Shown: positions 34,661 to 46,849, counted from the stretch's first letter. The stretch: DNA of 64,000 bases from Rehmannia glutinosa (GCA_016081115.2 JABTTQ020001788.1:62001-126000), one strand, 5' to 3'. The notes: generated by a model from the letters alone, not told the origin. A program made the numbers and translations.

Positions 34661-36240
34661 ACATCGAGGTTGGAGTAAGTTAGCTGGATTGATCGACTTG
34701 CGGTGTGTTCTTTGTGGTCACTCTCTCGTAATCACTTAGTTTGCAAATGTTCAGCTGTTTTTGAGATTCACTATCTCATCTTCTCCTCGAATTGATAATT
34801 CCGGCTTGACAAACATTTGGACTCTTCGTATGGTTGGATGATTGACTTATCAAGCGACTCTTCAATGTCTTCTCCATTTACATTTGGCTCATCGAATACC
34901 ACATGAATGGATTCTTACGCAACCATAGTCCTTTTGTTGAGTACTCTGTAGGCTTTGCTTTTTGGTGAGTATCCTAAGAAGATACCTTCATCAGCTTTAG
35001 CATCAAAAGCCTTTAGATTGTCTTTGCCATTGTTGTGGATGAAGCACTTACATCCAAATATTATAAATATGCAACATTTGGTTTTCTTCCAGTCAAATCT
35101 CATAGGGAGTCTTTGTCATTTGTCTATTTATCATACATCTGTTTTGAGTGTAGCAAGTGTTGATTGCTTGACCCAAAATCTTTTTGGTAACCCTGCCTGA
35201 CTAACATGGTCCTTGCTTTGCTTCTTTGAGAGTTATGTTCCTTCTTTCTCGCAACTCCATTTCTTTGTGGAGTTAATCTTGGCGATAGTTCATGACCAAT
35301 ACCATTCTCAATACAAATCGAGTTATTATTCCATTGACAAACTCGGTTCCTGCCCGATCTTATTTTGATAATGGTTTGACTCTTCTCGTTTTGAATTCTC
35401 TTCATCAATTTGTGGTTGTTTTTGTAGAGTTTCTTTCTTCTTACACATGAATATTGTCCATGTATATCTTGAGTAGTCATCTACTACCACCAAGGTGTAT
35501 TTCTTTCCACTTATCTTTGTTTGGTTCTTTGGGCCAAATAGATCCATATGTAGCGGATGCAATATTCTTGTTGAAGATTGGCATGTCTTTTCTTTGAATG
35601 ATGACTTGATTTGTTTTCCCTTCGACATGCGTCACATATACTCTCCTTCTTGTATATCGAGTCCGAAGTCCGTCCACAAGACTACTTCTTGCAAGTTTGT
35701 TAATCGTTTTGAAATTAGGTGACTCGGACTTTTTTGTGCCACAACCAACTTGATTAATTTGTGCTCTTTGCTAGTAGACAGTCTTTGGGTGTTGCGATTG
35801 ACCAATCCACAACATACATATTCTTGTCTGCCTACATCCTTGCAAAGACAACTTCATTCGATTCAAGTATCCTTGATTTGCCATACACCCATGTTGAATC
35901 CAACATTGTAACCCTTGTCACAGAGTTGGTGATGCTCGATAAGTTGAAGTTGAGTCCTTCAACATATGCAACATCTGTGATTTCTAATCCATTCCTCTTG
36001 ATGGATCCTATGCCTCTTATTTTACCAGGAGCTTCATTTCCTCCAAATATGACTTTTGCTCCTTTAACGTCCTTGAATTTTTGATTTTTCTTGTTTCTGT
36101 CATATGTCCGGAATGACCACTATCCATGTACCAGGTTCCTTGGCACTCATTGTTCCTTGAAACCGCAATCAAGGAAATTAAGTTTTAGGTACCCATACTT
36201 GTCAGGTCTGAGGGGTTAGAATTGTAAGATGATCCAACCA
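34661..36240 (-). pseudogene. E3 integrase and protease region
   Basis: Integrase blocks: HMDLFGPKNQTK and TLVVVDDYSRYTWTIFMCKKKETL at 35628-35326; a damaged second Asp/Glu region at 35480-35124 (TPQRNGVARKKEHN); and the GCKCFIHNNGKDNLKAFDAK C-terminal block at 35103-34915. Protease sequence lies at about 36050-36140 with no open frame. Confidence 0.75.
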
Positions 36241-38470
36241 ACTTATAGCCAAATGATTTGACTCTAAGGGGTTGCCATCTATCGTGCCATAATCATAATT
36301 AATCCTGGCAAATTGCTTGGGGATTTTAGGTTCATACAACTGTCTCTTTTTTCGTATGCTGCATATGTGTTTTAGCAATTTCCTTCCTTGGGTAATTGTG
36401 GTGTCTTTGAGTGTAGTGCCTAGGTGCATGTGTGTCTTTGATGAAAGCTCTTATTCTTTTGGAATGGCCTTTCTTGAGTTCGGGCCTTTGCCATTTGGGC
36501 TTATATTCAATAAGTCTATCTTGATAGTTCACATTATTCCAATCAGCTTGGCTTGGATATTTTCTACCATTCCCATCATATGTATTTCTTTTATAGATTT
36601 TTGGGGTTTTTGGTAGCTCGCTTCTTCTTTCTGAGTATTTTTCATTTGGATTTTTTGAGGACTCGGTGAATCTCTTCTCATCCTTTCAAAGACACTCAAT
36701 CGGCCTGTTTTCCTTTTCCTTTATAGCCAAGGCCGTTTGCTTGTTATTGTGTTTTGGAGTGAATGTGTGTGCAACATTTAGAGTTTTGGATTTTTCGGAC
36801 TCTTCATGGCTTGAATATCCTTTTTCCAAAATTACTTTTGAGGTTTGACATAGCACGAGGAATTAAATCCTAAGCTGTCTGTCTCCACATTCTCTTTGAC
36901 TCAAATAAGATCATCCAATGATTTAGATGCCTTAGTGAATGAGGCAATAACATTTTTGAGGTCATTCTCCCTCTTCTCTATAGCAGCAATTTCGCTATTG
37001 ATTCAACATTTTCAGCCTTTAAACTTTCATTCTCATCAGCTATTTGACTTAGAGTCCTCAGCCCCTTAGTCAACTTTGAGTTTTGACTCTTGAGTAGGCT
37101 GTTTTCCTCATTTAATAGTGTGTGTGAGGATTTAATGTGTTCAAAATCTTTCATCATTTTTCCTAATGAATCATAAAGATCGAGTGGGTGATGAGGTGTG
37201 TGTGTCACGATCACTATCACTAGAGTCCGAGTTTGATGAGTTAGAGTGTACCTCATCTTCTTGGTCCAGTTGATCTTGTTCCTTGGCCGTCAGCGGATCG
37301 GGGCTTCTTCTTGAGTCACTTGAGTAGTCGCCTTCATCTTGCTCTCGAATCATTGTCTCTCTTGACTTGGTTGTTTCACCGGTCTGCAGACCATCATTGC
37401 CTTTTTCTTTTCTTGTCTTATTTCTCGAAGACCTTTCTTTCTTCTTCATTCATGTATTTGTTAACTACAGGATATGAGCGATCAATGGCATAGTGACCTG
37501 GTTGTCTACAGTTCCAACATAGATATTCAGCCTTTTGATCAGCTCTTTCCATTCTTGGATTGTCGGCCCTTTGATACTCAACTTTTTGATGATCTGTTCT
37601 CTTGGTTGGCCTATCTTCCCTTGATTTGGAGGAGCCGAGTGTCTTCTCGGAAGATTCACCCTTTCCTCTCTTGTAGTTCTTATTAAAGAACTTGTTGAAT
37701 CTTTTAACCATCAGGCTATTTCTTCTAGATCAATGACTTCTTTAACCTCAGCTCTCTTCCCATCTTTAACAATTAGAAGTACTGTTTTGGGTACTGTTGT
37801 CTCTTCTGGTCTTTTCTTCTCACTCAAACTCGTAGGCTTTGAGGTCGAGAATAATTCATGGTTGGATGTCTTTGATAGGTCCATGGAATGTCTCGAGTGC
37901 CATGACCTTCATTTCCCATTCAGTGGAAGACTTTTTAGGATCTTCATACACATTTCTTCGTGTATATTCCTTTCCAAGTGCAGACAGCTCATTTGTGATT
38001 TCGTGAACCAAGCATCCAGTTGATCCAGGTTTTCTCCGAGATCATTTTGAAGTTCTCAAATTTCGTACAACCACCGATAATTTGTTTTCTTTGATTTGCT
38101 CCGAGCCTTCACAAATCAATGTCACTTTCCCCCATTTCTTTAGCCGTTTTGCATGATTTGACTTTATTGAACATGGCTTTGTCAAGGTTTTGTAAAGGAT
38201 GTCCTTAGCTACATTGTCCAGGTTGTATCTTTTTGTCATCATTTGTCCACTCGGTTCTTGGCTTTTCAACCATGACAGTCCGGGAAGCAACATCCTCTTC
38301 TCCTTCACGGCTCTTCTTGTTGTGTTCACCTTTAAGATTTGCAGTGGCCCATCTTCTATTACTATCCACATCTCATCATGTAATGCTGATAGATGAGCCC
38401 GCATACGAATTTTCCAATCATCAAATTCTTCAATTGTGAACATAGGGATGCGTGTCAAATTTGCTTCCAT
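36241..38470 (-). pseudogene. E3 gag with zinc knuckle and coiled-coil tail
   Basis: ATG 38470 (MEANLTRIPMFTIEEFDDWK). The UBN2 region is broken near 38050; the knuckle CWNCRQPGHYAIDRSYP is at about 37490-37530, and its last Cys reads Arg, a change that would disturb zinc binding. It is followed by the Ser/Asp-rich stretch (37449-37171) and the heptad-rich segment (37256-36978). Bases 36240-36970 are Arg/Tyr/Gln-rich linker. Confidence 0.8.
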
Positions 38471-38586
38471 GATAATAACTTTTAATGATAAAAAGAGTTT
38501 TGAAAGTTTAAGTACTAAAGCAGACTTTGAAAAGTTTGGAGATCTAGTTCAATAACGGTCAGTGCGGAGGGTTCAATGAACCAACC

Positions 38587-38598
38587 GCTCTGATACCA
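38587..38598 (-). other. E3 primer-binding site
   Basis: Exact TGGTATCAGAGC on the minus strand, two bases from the 18-bp LTR remnant. It is complementary to the 3' end of initiator Met tRNA. Confidence 0.9.
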
Positions 38599-38600
38599 CT

Positions 38601-38618
38601 TGTAGGTCCCAAGGGGTG
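38601..38618 (-). repeat. E3 5' LTR remnant, 18 bp
   Basis: TGTAGGTCCCAAGGGGTG, the inner end of the 5' LTR, then a direct join to EPRV pol sequence at 38619 (matching about 23445). The rest of the LTR is absent here. Confidence 0.85.
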
Positions 38619-41016
38619 TTTTATATCCTGATATGAAAAAACGTTACATGTGTTTTACTTGTAATGAAGAAATATGTATTTTTTGTTTGAAAAAAGAATA
38701 TAATATAGAATATAAAAATGAAAAGAAAGAAGTAATAGAAAATAATGATTTAGAAAAAAGAATTCTAAAAATAGAATTAGATATTGAAAAAATAAAAAAT
38801 AAATTGTTAAAAATAACAAAAGGAAAAGAAAAAATAGAAGAAGAAGAAGAAGATGCTAATATTAATAATAATATTGATGAAGAATCGTTTAAACAAGATA
38901 TAGATGAATATATACAAACAGAAAATTTAAGTATACAAAAGAATTTTAATAGTTTATTAAATATGAAATGTTGGATAACATTTAAAAATGGAAAGACAAT
39001 AGAAACATATGCAATAATAGACAGTGGAAGCACTAAAAGTTGTATACATAAAAGTCTAGTACCTAATGAAGTATTAGAAAATACAAAATTAAAAGTAATA
39101 GCAACATTAGCAGATGGAAGTACAACTCAATATAATCAATGTATTGAAAATAACTTTATTGAATTTGAAACAATAAATAAAGATAAAAGTCTAAAATATA
39201 ATTTACCTCAAACATGGGTAATGAGAAAAGGAAAACCAGAATTTGTTCGGGATTAAATTTTAACATCCGATAATGGATCTATTACAATAGGAAGAAATTT
39301 AATACAAATAAATAGAAAAAATAGTTATTTATTAACAGATAAATCTTAATATAATAAAGAAGGATGTAGAAATTTAATTAACAAAGAGGAGGTAAATAAT
39401 AATGAAGATAACGAGTATGAAATATATGAACAGTTTATTAAAAAACAAGTTTTCAATAATGAACCAATAAATTACAATAAACAAAAAGTTGAAAAATTAA
39501 TAAGATTGGCAGAAAAAACTCAGATAATAGGAGAAGATCCTTTAAAACATTGGAATAGAAATAAAATAGAATGTAAATTAGAAATAATAAATCCTGAAAT
39601 GGAAATTACAGGAAAAGATATAATATACAGTCCTGAAGATGAAAAAGAATTTGAAACACAATTAGAAGAATTATTTAAATTAAAAGTAATAAGAAATAGT
39701 ATGAGTCCTCATAAAAGTCCTGCATTTTTGGTAAGAAATCATTCAGAACAAAAAAGAGGAAAAGCTAGAATGGTAATAAATTATAAAAGATTAAATAATA
39801 ATACAAGAAAAATATAATATGGATTTCCAAATAAAGATATTCTAATAGATAGAATTCAAGATAAAAAGATATTTAGTAAATTTGATTGTAAATCAGGATA
39901 TTGGCAAGTAAAAATGGCCAAAGAATCAATAGAATGGACTGCTTTTAGCGGACCAAAAAGAGGACATTACGAATGGTTGGTAATGCCATTTGGATTAAAA
40001 AATGCACCAAAGAATATTTCAACAAAAATGGATGATATATTTAAAGATTTAAATTATTATCGGTATATATAGATGATGTTTTAATATTTAGTAATAACAA
40101 AGAGGAACATTATAAACATGTAGAAGAAGTAATGAATAGATTTATTAAAAATGGAATAATAATTTCAAAAAAGAAAATGGAATTATTTAAAGACATATAG
40201 AATTCCTAGGACATACGCTAGAAATGGTATGATAAAATTACAACCTCATATAGTTAAAAAGATAATAGAACTTCCGGATAAAATGGAGGAAACAAAACAA
40301 TTACAACAATTTTTAGGATTGTTAAATTATTCAAGAATGTATATAAAAGACTTAGGAAGATTAGTAGGTCCTTTATATCAAAAAACATGAAAAGGAGGTC
40401 AAAAATATTTTAACAAAGAAGATGTTAAAATAGTACAAAAGATAAAAGAAAAGGTTAAACAATTTGATTTAAAATTACCATTAGAATCGAATACAAAATA
40501 ATAAGTAATAACAGATGCAAGTAATGAAAGGTGGGGAGCTATATTAATAGTAAAACCAGATAAATTTTCATATAAAAGTGAAGAAAAAATTTCAAAATAT
40601 GCAAGTGGAATTTTCCAAAATAAAAATATACCTTCAATAGAATGTGAAATAGAAGGAATTATTAATGCATTAGAAAGTTTTAAACTTTATTTAAGACAAC
40701 CATTTACAATAAGAAGCAGTTGTGAAGCTATAGTAAGATTATATAAATATAATAGTGAAAGAAAAACAAGTGCCCATAGATGGTTAAAATTTATAGACAC
40801 AATACAAGGTAATGGATATGAAGTTATTTTTGAACATATACTTGGAGAGAAAATTTTTCGGTGATTATTTATCTCGACAAGCTAATATATTTTTTGCGGG
40901 AAAAAAGGAGATGATAAAAATAGGGTCAAATATGTTGAATGGATATTCGAATACTCAAGATGGTATTTAAACCAAAAAGTATGGAAAAATAGTGGAACCA
41001 ACGATTGCAACATATA
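38619..41016 (+). pseudogene. EPRV-C1 pol fragment (six-Cys finger to RNase H)
   Basis: A third copy of viral pol, starting inside the six-Cys finger (MCFTCNEEICIFC). Open at 38633-39256 (finger, coiled-coil linker, protease with DSGST intact) and 39506-39817 (RT fingers); the remainder is frameshifted. It lacks the VAP-like, movement and coat regions. It looks like a duplicate of EPRV-B from about 23445 onward, but the protease Asp differs from B, so it is not simply B copied today. Confidence 0.82.
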
Positions 41017-41358
41017 ATGAATAACTTTGTTCAAGCGGAGAAACAAGAAACGAGAACATGGTTATTTAGGGGTTTGAATGCCCTAGCCGATGTATTCGGT
41101 AAAAAGCCGAGGAAAAATATATCCTTGTTTACAAGGGAAAAACCAGTCTCTATGAGATCAAAATGTGCCTTTAAGGCAATGATTGGCTACAACAAAAGTG
41201 CAATGGAAACATTTGACAATCTGAGAGAAGCATATGATGAAACTGTACGAAAACTATCTGGAACTCCTTACGTAATAGAAGGAAGTTTACAGAAAAGAAT
41301 AGATGAACTCGTAAAAGAGTTGTACAAAAAACAGTTTCAACCAGCTCCAATACCTGAT
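41017..41358 (+). pseudogene. EPRV-C1 transactivator-like ORF, N-terminal part
   Basis: The ATG at 41017 is open to the LTR join: MNNFVQAEKQETRTWLFRG, then the hybrid-binding domain (partly frameshifted), GYNKSAMETFDNLREAYDET, and a coiled-coil start. It is cut at 41358 by the solo LTR at the same base as copy B. It resumes at 42934. Confidence 0.78.
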
Positions 41359-42933
41359 TGTACGTCCCAAGGGGTGTAAGAGTAAGGTTTAGAAGGGGGG
41401 GTTGAATAAACCTTACCAAATTTTCGATTTAGTCCTTTTAAATATACAGAGTTGATACTACACAGCTGTGTCCTTGATGGACAGTCAATTTAGTTACTTA
41501 GTAGAGTTAATCTCTTAACAGACTCAACTGAGTTGTTAATGGAATAACTCAGTTGTTGGCTCTAAATTAACTGTTGTGGTTTTGTTTTATTGGAAGACTT
41601 AACACCCTTAAGTTTGATTAAGCAAGAATTTAGTGCTTGGTTTAGTACTTATAAATTATCAAGTGGATAGCAAATATGTCGTGAGAATTAAAAAATTAAG
41701 ATGCGAGAAATTAAAGTCTTTGAAATGTAAATGACATAATGAAATTTTTATAGAGGTTCGAAGATGGGGTAATTCTTCCACTCCTCTCTTCTCCAACTCC
41801 CTGGAGGAATCCACTAGGTAATGATCGGTATACAAAGTGGTAACAGTCCGATACAAGTCTTGATCACAAAGTCGACTTGATCCTTTGGGACTCGGTCTGA
41901 GACGCCTTGATCACTCGGTGGCTTCTCGTGACGACTCGGCTTCTTCATGGCAGTGGCATTTTGCTTTGCTACTACAACTCACTTGCTCAAGCTCTTTGGA
42001 TTTGATCACGAAGCCCTCCAAAAGCTTAAGACTTGGTTCGACCTTGAACCTTCCTACAATCCTTCGTGGAATGTAGACCCCTTGATTTTTGTATATTTTT
42101 CTCTTCAAGCGATTGAAGTTATCTTTCCTTCACGGTGAGTGTTGGATTGATGTTCTTCGTAGTGTAGGCTTGAGGATTGAGAATGTTTCAGATTTTCTAA
42201 TAATTGCTTGAGCGTTTTTAGTTCAGGTCTGTGACTTGTGTCGCTCGTGTCTTACTTCTCTTCTTCTCAAACTCCTCAGCCTTTTATAGTGATCTTTCAA
42301 AAATTTGCCCGTTGAAGTGATAGGCTTATTTTTGAAAGTCACTTGCGTCGTTGGCTTGTCTTGTTGCGATCCTTGGAATTGCCATTTCCTCGTATGAATT
42401 GTTCTTTCACCTTTGCAGAGTTCTGACACGGTGTAGTGCTTCCCATTGGTCCATTCCTTTTGCACGCTTCAGGGACTGAGCACTCCGAGAAAGGTGGTAT
42501 GGAGATATTACTTGTTTAAGTAAATCTCTTGATTTCTGTGCAACGGATCTTTTTGATTATCTCGACTTTTGCATTTCCTTGCTTTCCCAGGTGACTTAGA
42601 GTCAGACTTCCAATCATTGGATGACTCTTTGTCACTACAACTTGAGACTTGGCTTTTCTCGAGTTGACTTGATCGATACTCCACTCATTTGCATCTCATT
42701 TGCTTCTTGATAGAGTTCCCGTCTACTCTCTTCTTTGCCATACTCGGTTGTCTCATGGTGAGTCTTCCTTCTAGTCTTGATTGTCTTCTTGCATGTTAGG
42801 GCGTAGGTGACTTAACTCGGCTTGGCCAGCTCTATTTATTACAATGCATTTTACAACAAGAATTGGGGTGCCAACTTTCTATTCTAAGTTTTACATGGCA
42901 TTCATCAAAATCTAAACAATAAATTTCCTAACA
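41359..42933 (-). repeat. Solo copia LTR (1575 bp) in the EPRV
   Basis: A complete LTR, TGTACGTCCC...TTCCTAACA, with no internal element sequence on either side. The left flank is CTGAT (41354-41358) and the right flank CGATGG, probably CTGATGG with a lost T. It is nearly identical to the E3 3' LTR and at the identical viral position, so it derives from the same insertion by duplication and LTR-LTR recombination. Confidence 0.85.
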
Positions 42934-44009
42934 CGATGGTGAAGGATTGGATTATGAAAAAGCAGTAAAAATAGATTTAACACATAGTATAAAATTCTAC
43001 AACCATTGTGAAGCAATGGAAAGGAATTTTAAACTATTAAATGAACAGGTTGCCAAATTAAAAGGCAAAAATGAAATACTTCAAGATTCAATAGATCATC
43101 TTGAAAGTGAACAGGGAAAATATTATTTGGGAGTTGATGAATATGAGAAATTCAAAATTCGAATATTTTTCAACCCACAAATGTATTTGTCAACATTACC
43201 ACTGGAAATAGTGGTCAATATTAATAACAGGGCCGAAAACAATTTCTACAAAAAAGCTGAAAAATTGGAACAGTTTGCATATAAAATAGCCAGTGATCAG
43301 ATACATCTTGCTGGAACATGGGCAAAAGTTCACAAATCCTTTGGTGAAGAAATCATGGAAGAGACAAAACCAATTTTCAGAATTCACAGAATTGGTTTTA
43401 CAATGTACAAGTCATATGAATATGAAGATGAAGAGATAACTCCACAAAAGATGATGGATTATGGATTGTTAGAAGGAGTTATTTTACATCACAAAGAAGA
43501 AACAAAAGGTTTTGGAAGAAAACTAAGATCACTATGCAATAGTATCTTAGAATTAAATGAGTTCATAATGCCAATAGAAGTTATAATAGACTCAATACCT
43601 CCTACATGGTATAGAGGAAATGTTGTACCAGCAAAACATGTCATCCATGTCAGAGAATGGAATGGAAACATAAAATTATCAAAAACAGAAACAATAGAAA
43701 GAAACTTCAAGGAACAATATCAAGAATGGAGAAACTATGCTGCTGCAGGAGTCCGATGGGAATCCAAAAGGAATAAACCATTGCCAGGATGGGAAATATG
43801 GGATATGGATGATTACCAAGTCATCTATATACATAAACATCTCAAAGGATGGGCAACCTACGACGGACCTCCAGTTGTTGGTTTAGACATTCAAAGAAAA
43901 AATTGGTGGATACCTCAATCAATCTACCAAGAAACAGAGAACGAGATATTCAACATTGAAGATCTTTGAAGTTGAACAAAGAAATCTCGACAACATGATG
44001 GAAGATTAA
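42934..44009 (+). pseudogene. EPRV-C2 transactivator/viroplasmin-like ORF, C-terminal part
   Basis: Open for 340 codons from 42947: coiled coil (FKLLNEQVAKLKGKNEILQ), then a globular part with WAKVHKSFGEEIMEETKP, EEITPQKMMDYG, IDSIPPTWYRGNVVP, WATYDGPPVVGLD and NWWIPQSIYQ. A frame break near 43960 hides the last residues; the true stop is TAA 44007-44009. With the N-terminal part it makes a protein of about 470 residues, near the size of caulimovirus P6. In relatives it promotes re-initiation on polycistronic RNA and builds viral inclusion bodies. Apart from the hybrid-binding domain I recognise no close family. Confidence 0.72.
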
Positions 44010-44059
44010 ATTGAAAATAATCGAATGCGAGCAAAAGCGTGGTGGGCAGTGGGGCCTAC

Positions 44060-44089
44060 TGACGTCAGCATGACGTCATTATGACGTCA
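44060..44089 (+). promoter_or_regulatory. Triple TGACGTCA array (as-1-like enhancer)
   Basis: TGACGTCA at 44060-44067, 44071-44078 and 44082-44089, each 11 bp apart, about 400 bp upstream of the TATA box. TGACG pairs form the as-1 element of caulimovirus promoters, bound by TGA bZIP factors. The same trio is in EPRV-A at 11704-11733. Confidence 0.7.
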
Positions 44090-44490
44090 TAAATAATAAA
44101 GAAAAATAAATAGGTGAAATATCAACAGTGGATTTCAGATAAGAAGAATAAACGTCATCCATGACATCATCAAGACAGCTGTCCCGACAGACTTTATAAA
44201 AGCAGGAATCTACTTTAACAGGTGTCCAGACAAGCTTTTGAAAAAAGAAGGAATCTGAAGAAAGCAAGAGCTAGAGGACAAACAACTTTGTACAAAAGAC
44301 TGTAAAGAGTGTTCCGTAATGGACACGCGTCAATCAATAGTTTAAAGAAGTGGTCCAGTCCAGATCACGAGTCTTGTGTAAATTATTGAGTCTGTATACG
44401 TATTTGTATAAAGAGTCTGTATAAAGGACAACCAATAGATAGAGGACAGATGTCCTAGCTTAGTATAGAAGAAAGGCATGTTTCTTTGCC

Positions 44491-44679
44491 TATAAATAGA
44501 GGTGATTCGCAATTGTATAAACACACATCACAACAATAAAAAATCTTCTTTCTAAAATCATTCGAGCCTTCTTTACATAGCTTTCTTTAATTTATGCAAA
44601 TATAAGTATTTACAACCCAGTAAATAAACCAAACGCAAAAAACATGAACAACTCTTTCCAGAGCCCCCCAACACCCCCA
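44491..44679 (+). promoter_or_regulatory. EPRV-C2 TATA box, poly(A) signal and leader end
   Basis: TATAAATAGA at 44491-44500, AATAAA at 44535-44540, then leader to 44679. Viral identity stops at ACACCCCCA, within about three bases of where the primer-binding site should begin. Copia E4 sequence follows. Confidence 0.78.
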
Positions 44680-46849
44680 GCCGTATCAGTAGCGTCATTG
44701 GAAGATGATGAGACTTGATGGCTTGGCTCATCATCAAAATTGAACGTTTGACGAGCAACCTTGAATTCTGGCTTACTCGTACTTGGAAGAACATCCTCAG
44801 CTGAGTCTTTTTGATGTGCAAGCAGGTGGACTAGAACTTCATCTTGAGATCCCGAAATGATATATCCGGGTTGTCTTGGGAATCATGAAGGGCACTAATC
44901 TCCTTCTCAAAATCTTTAATGTGAACGGGAGGGATGTTCTGCGTTTCCGTCTCTTTACCCAGGGAAGTCTCAACCTCCCTCGGGCCTTCAATACCTTTAT
45001 CGAGACTCAAGCTGCAGAAAGGCTTTCTATATTCCCTTCGAAAAACACAATTTGTCTTAGGGTCTTGGACCATGGCATCTGAAGAAGTCTCAACTCCTTG
45101 GATTGCACTTTTATTGCCCAGTGTTAACTCTGGGGCATTTCCATCCTGTGCCTCGACTGCATCAGCAGTGTCCTCAGCCTGCAAAGCTGTTGGCACTTCA
45201 GCTGGGACAGACTCAACTGTCCGAGCTTCGTCAGTGGCAACTTGATGTTGTTCTTTTCCTTTCTCTTTCTCCACTTTGCCTCCTTCCTTCATTGTGGAGT
45301 CATCTGCAGCATCCTCCGACCTAGCTGCAGTGGAGTGAGTTTCCCCCTCAGCTGGCGCACCAGCTGAGCGAGTAATGATGGGGTCACTCTGCTCCAGACT
45401 CCCGACTTTTTCCAATGAGTGTTCAGCCGTGGGGTCAGGTGGTAAGACACCTTCAACAGGGGTTGGCTCAACTTGGGTTCCCAAGTTCCCGTGTCATCGC
45501 CAAGTCCCTTGGATCCGTTTTTACGAGTGAACGGGGAAGTGGTTGCGGCAATAATCGTGGCGTCTGTTGTACCACTCCCAACGGATCAATCTCGGTGAGA
45601 TTTAGAAGACTCTCCTGGTCCTTCCTCATTGTTTCATCAACAACTTCTAGAGACGCGCACTTGTGATCTCGGAGATTTTCTCGGTGAGTCGCGAGACTGT
45701 TGTCCTCTCAAGCTCCGAGAGCTTGGTGAGTCTTCTCCTTCTCTTAGTTTTCACCGAGAGGAATGTCCTGGTTCTACTTCTTTTCGGTTCCTCGAAGGTA
45801 AAGGCCTTCGGAGTTGCCTTAAGTTGAGTGCCGCCCTTCTCGCCTTGGCGATCCTCTTCTTCTTAATTCTGGAGAAGGTATTACAGATTCATTCTCCACT
45901 GCGGCGACCGCAGGGCAGGAGCCACGGCGCGAGGGCGATTGACTCGGCTTTGCACGGGCGGGTGCGTCTTTCTTTTTCTTTGCAGAGAGCAACTTTCTTC
46001 TTCGGCGACTACGGGGGCATCTCTCTTTTTAGGAGGGGAGGAAGCGGCTATGTCGGACAGTGGTCACTGATTCCCCCTCACTGTATCGACCCTTTTTGCG
46101 TAGGCTCTTCTGTCTTTCTTTGAAAGATTGGCCCGGAACATCTTCTTGTTGACATGGAATGGCTTTCCATGTCGAAGGGGAACACCCTTCACCTCCATTA
46201 AATGGCCAATGACTAGGCCATAGCCAAGTGATCCTCCAAAGGATCCATCCTCCTTGAAAGATTTGTTGCCAACATTACGCAAAGTCTGCGTAAATGAGTT
46301 CAGCCCAATTAATCTTCTTTTCTTCCATGATCGCAGCCATGACGATCACCTTGGTTTTGGACGGTGATTGAAGGCGCCAAACTTCATGTCTACACATTTT
46401 TGCGGACGATATCCATCGGTTTATGATAATCGTCCTTGAGCCTTCTTCTCATTTGTGTAAACAACTTTTGCAAAGACACTCGGGTTTGGCCACTTCCTTC
46501 CATGTAGCGGCCAAATTGACATCGGCTTCATATATCTCCGTCATGCCCTCGGCGAAATAAACGATTGCTCGCAAGGTCCTGCGGTGATTAGAATGTCCTT
46601 GCGATGGACGGAGGACTTAATCCCTTCGTCCTGCACACCGGCATTAATATAAAACTGGGCGACCTCCTCAACGTACGTCATTTGATATTCCATCGTGAGG
46701 AAGGGTTTCAGTCCGGATTTCTCGATCTTATCCGCAATTTTCTTCACAAGGGTTTCATCGGAACCCTGTTTTATCATCCCCTCAAAATCCACAGTTGATC
46801 CGGTGTGGATTTGCTTTGCGAGCTTAGTGAAGTCATGTGCTGGTGCCAT
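44680..46849 (-). pseudogene. E4 additional ORF (aORF), N-terminal two thirds
   Basis: ATG 46847-46849 opens 102 codons (MAPAHDFTKLAKQIHTGSTV, TYVEEVAQFYINAGVQDEG). Further parts are at 46282-46064 (SFGGSLGYGLVIGHLMEVKG, HGKPFHVNKKMFRANLS) and, after a low-complexity basic region, 45484-44831 (acidic, with AAEGVE-, QAEDTADAVE- and EKEISALHDSQDNPDI-like sequence). It is truncated by EPRV at 44680. There is no transmembrane or signal sequence. It parallels E2A 9094-6930. Confidence 0.65.

Larger units (their letters stand above)
26171..38618 (-). mobile_element. Copia element E3 (SIRE-like), nearly complete
   Basis: A minus-strand element inserted in the viral transactivator ORF. It contains a 3' LTR (26171-27731), PPT, aORF, RNase H, RT, INT, gag and primer site. 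Its 5' LTR is reduced to 18 bp (38601-38618), where EPRV-C1 begins. The left flank is CTGAT; the matching flank CGAT, probably CTGAT with the T lost, lies after the solo LTR at 42934. That supports a 5-bp target-site duplication. Frames are heavily broken; CAG/CTG are notably rare here compared with E4. Confidence 0.88.

Noticed and set aside
44680..44692. GTATCAG next to the EPRV end, as a remnant of the viral primer site
   Set aside because: The bases match the copia aORF at the equivalent point in E3 (29.84 kb) and E2A (6.93 kb), so they belong to E4.
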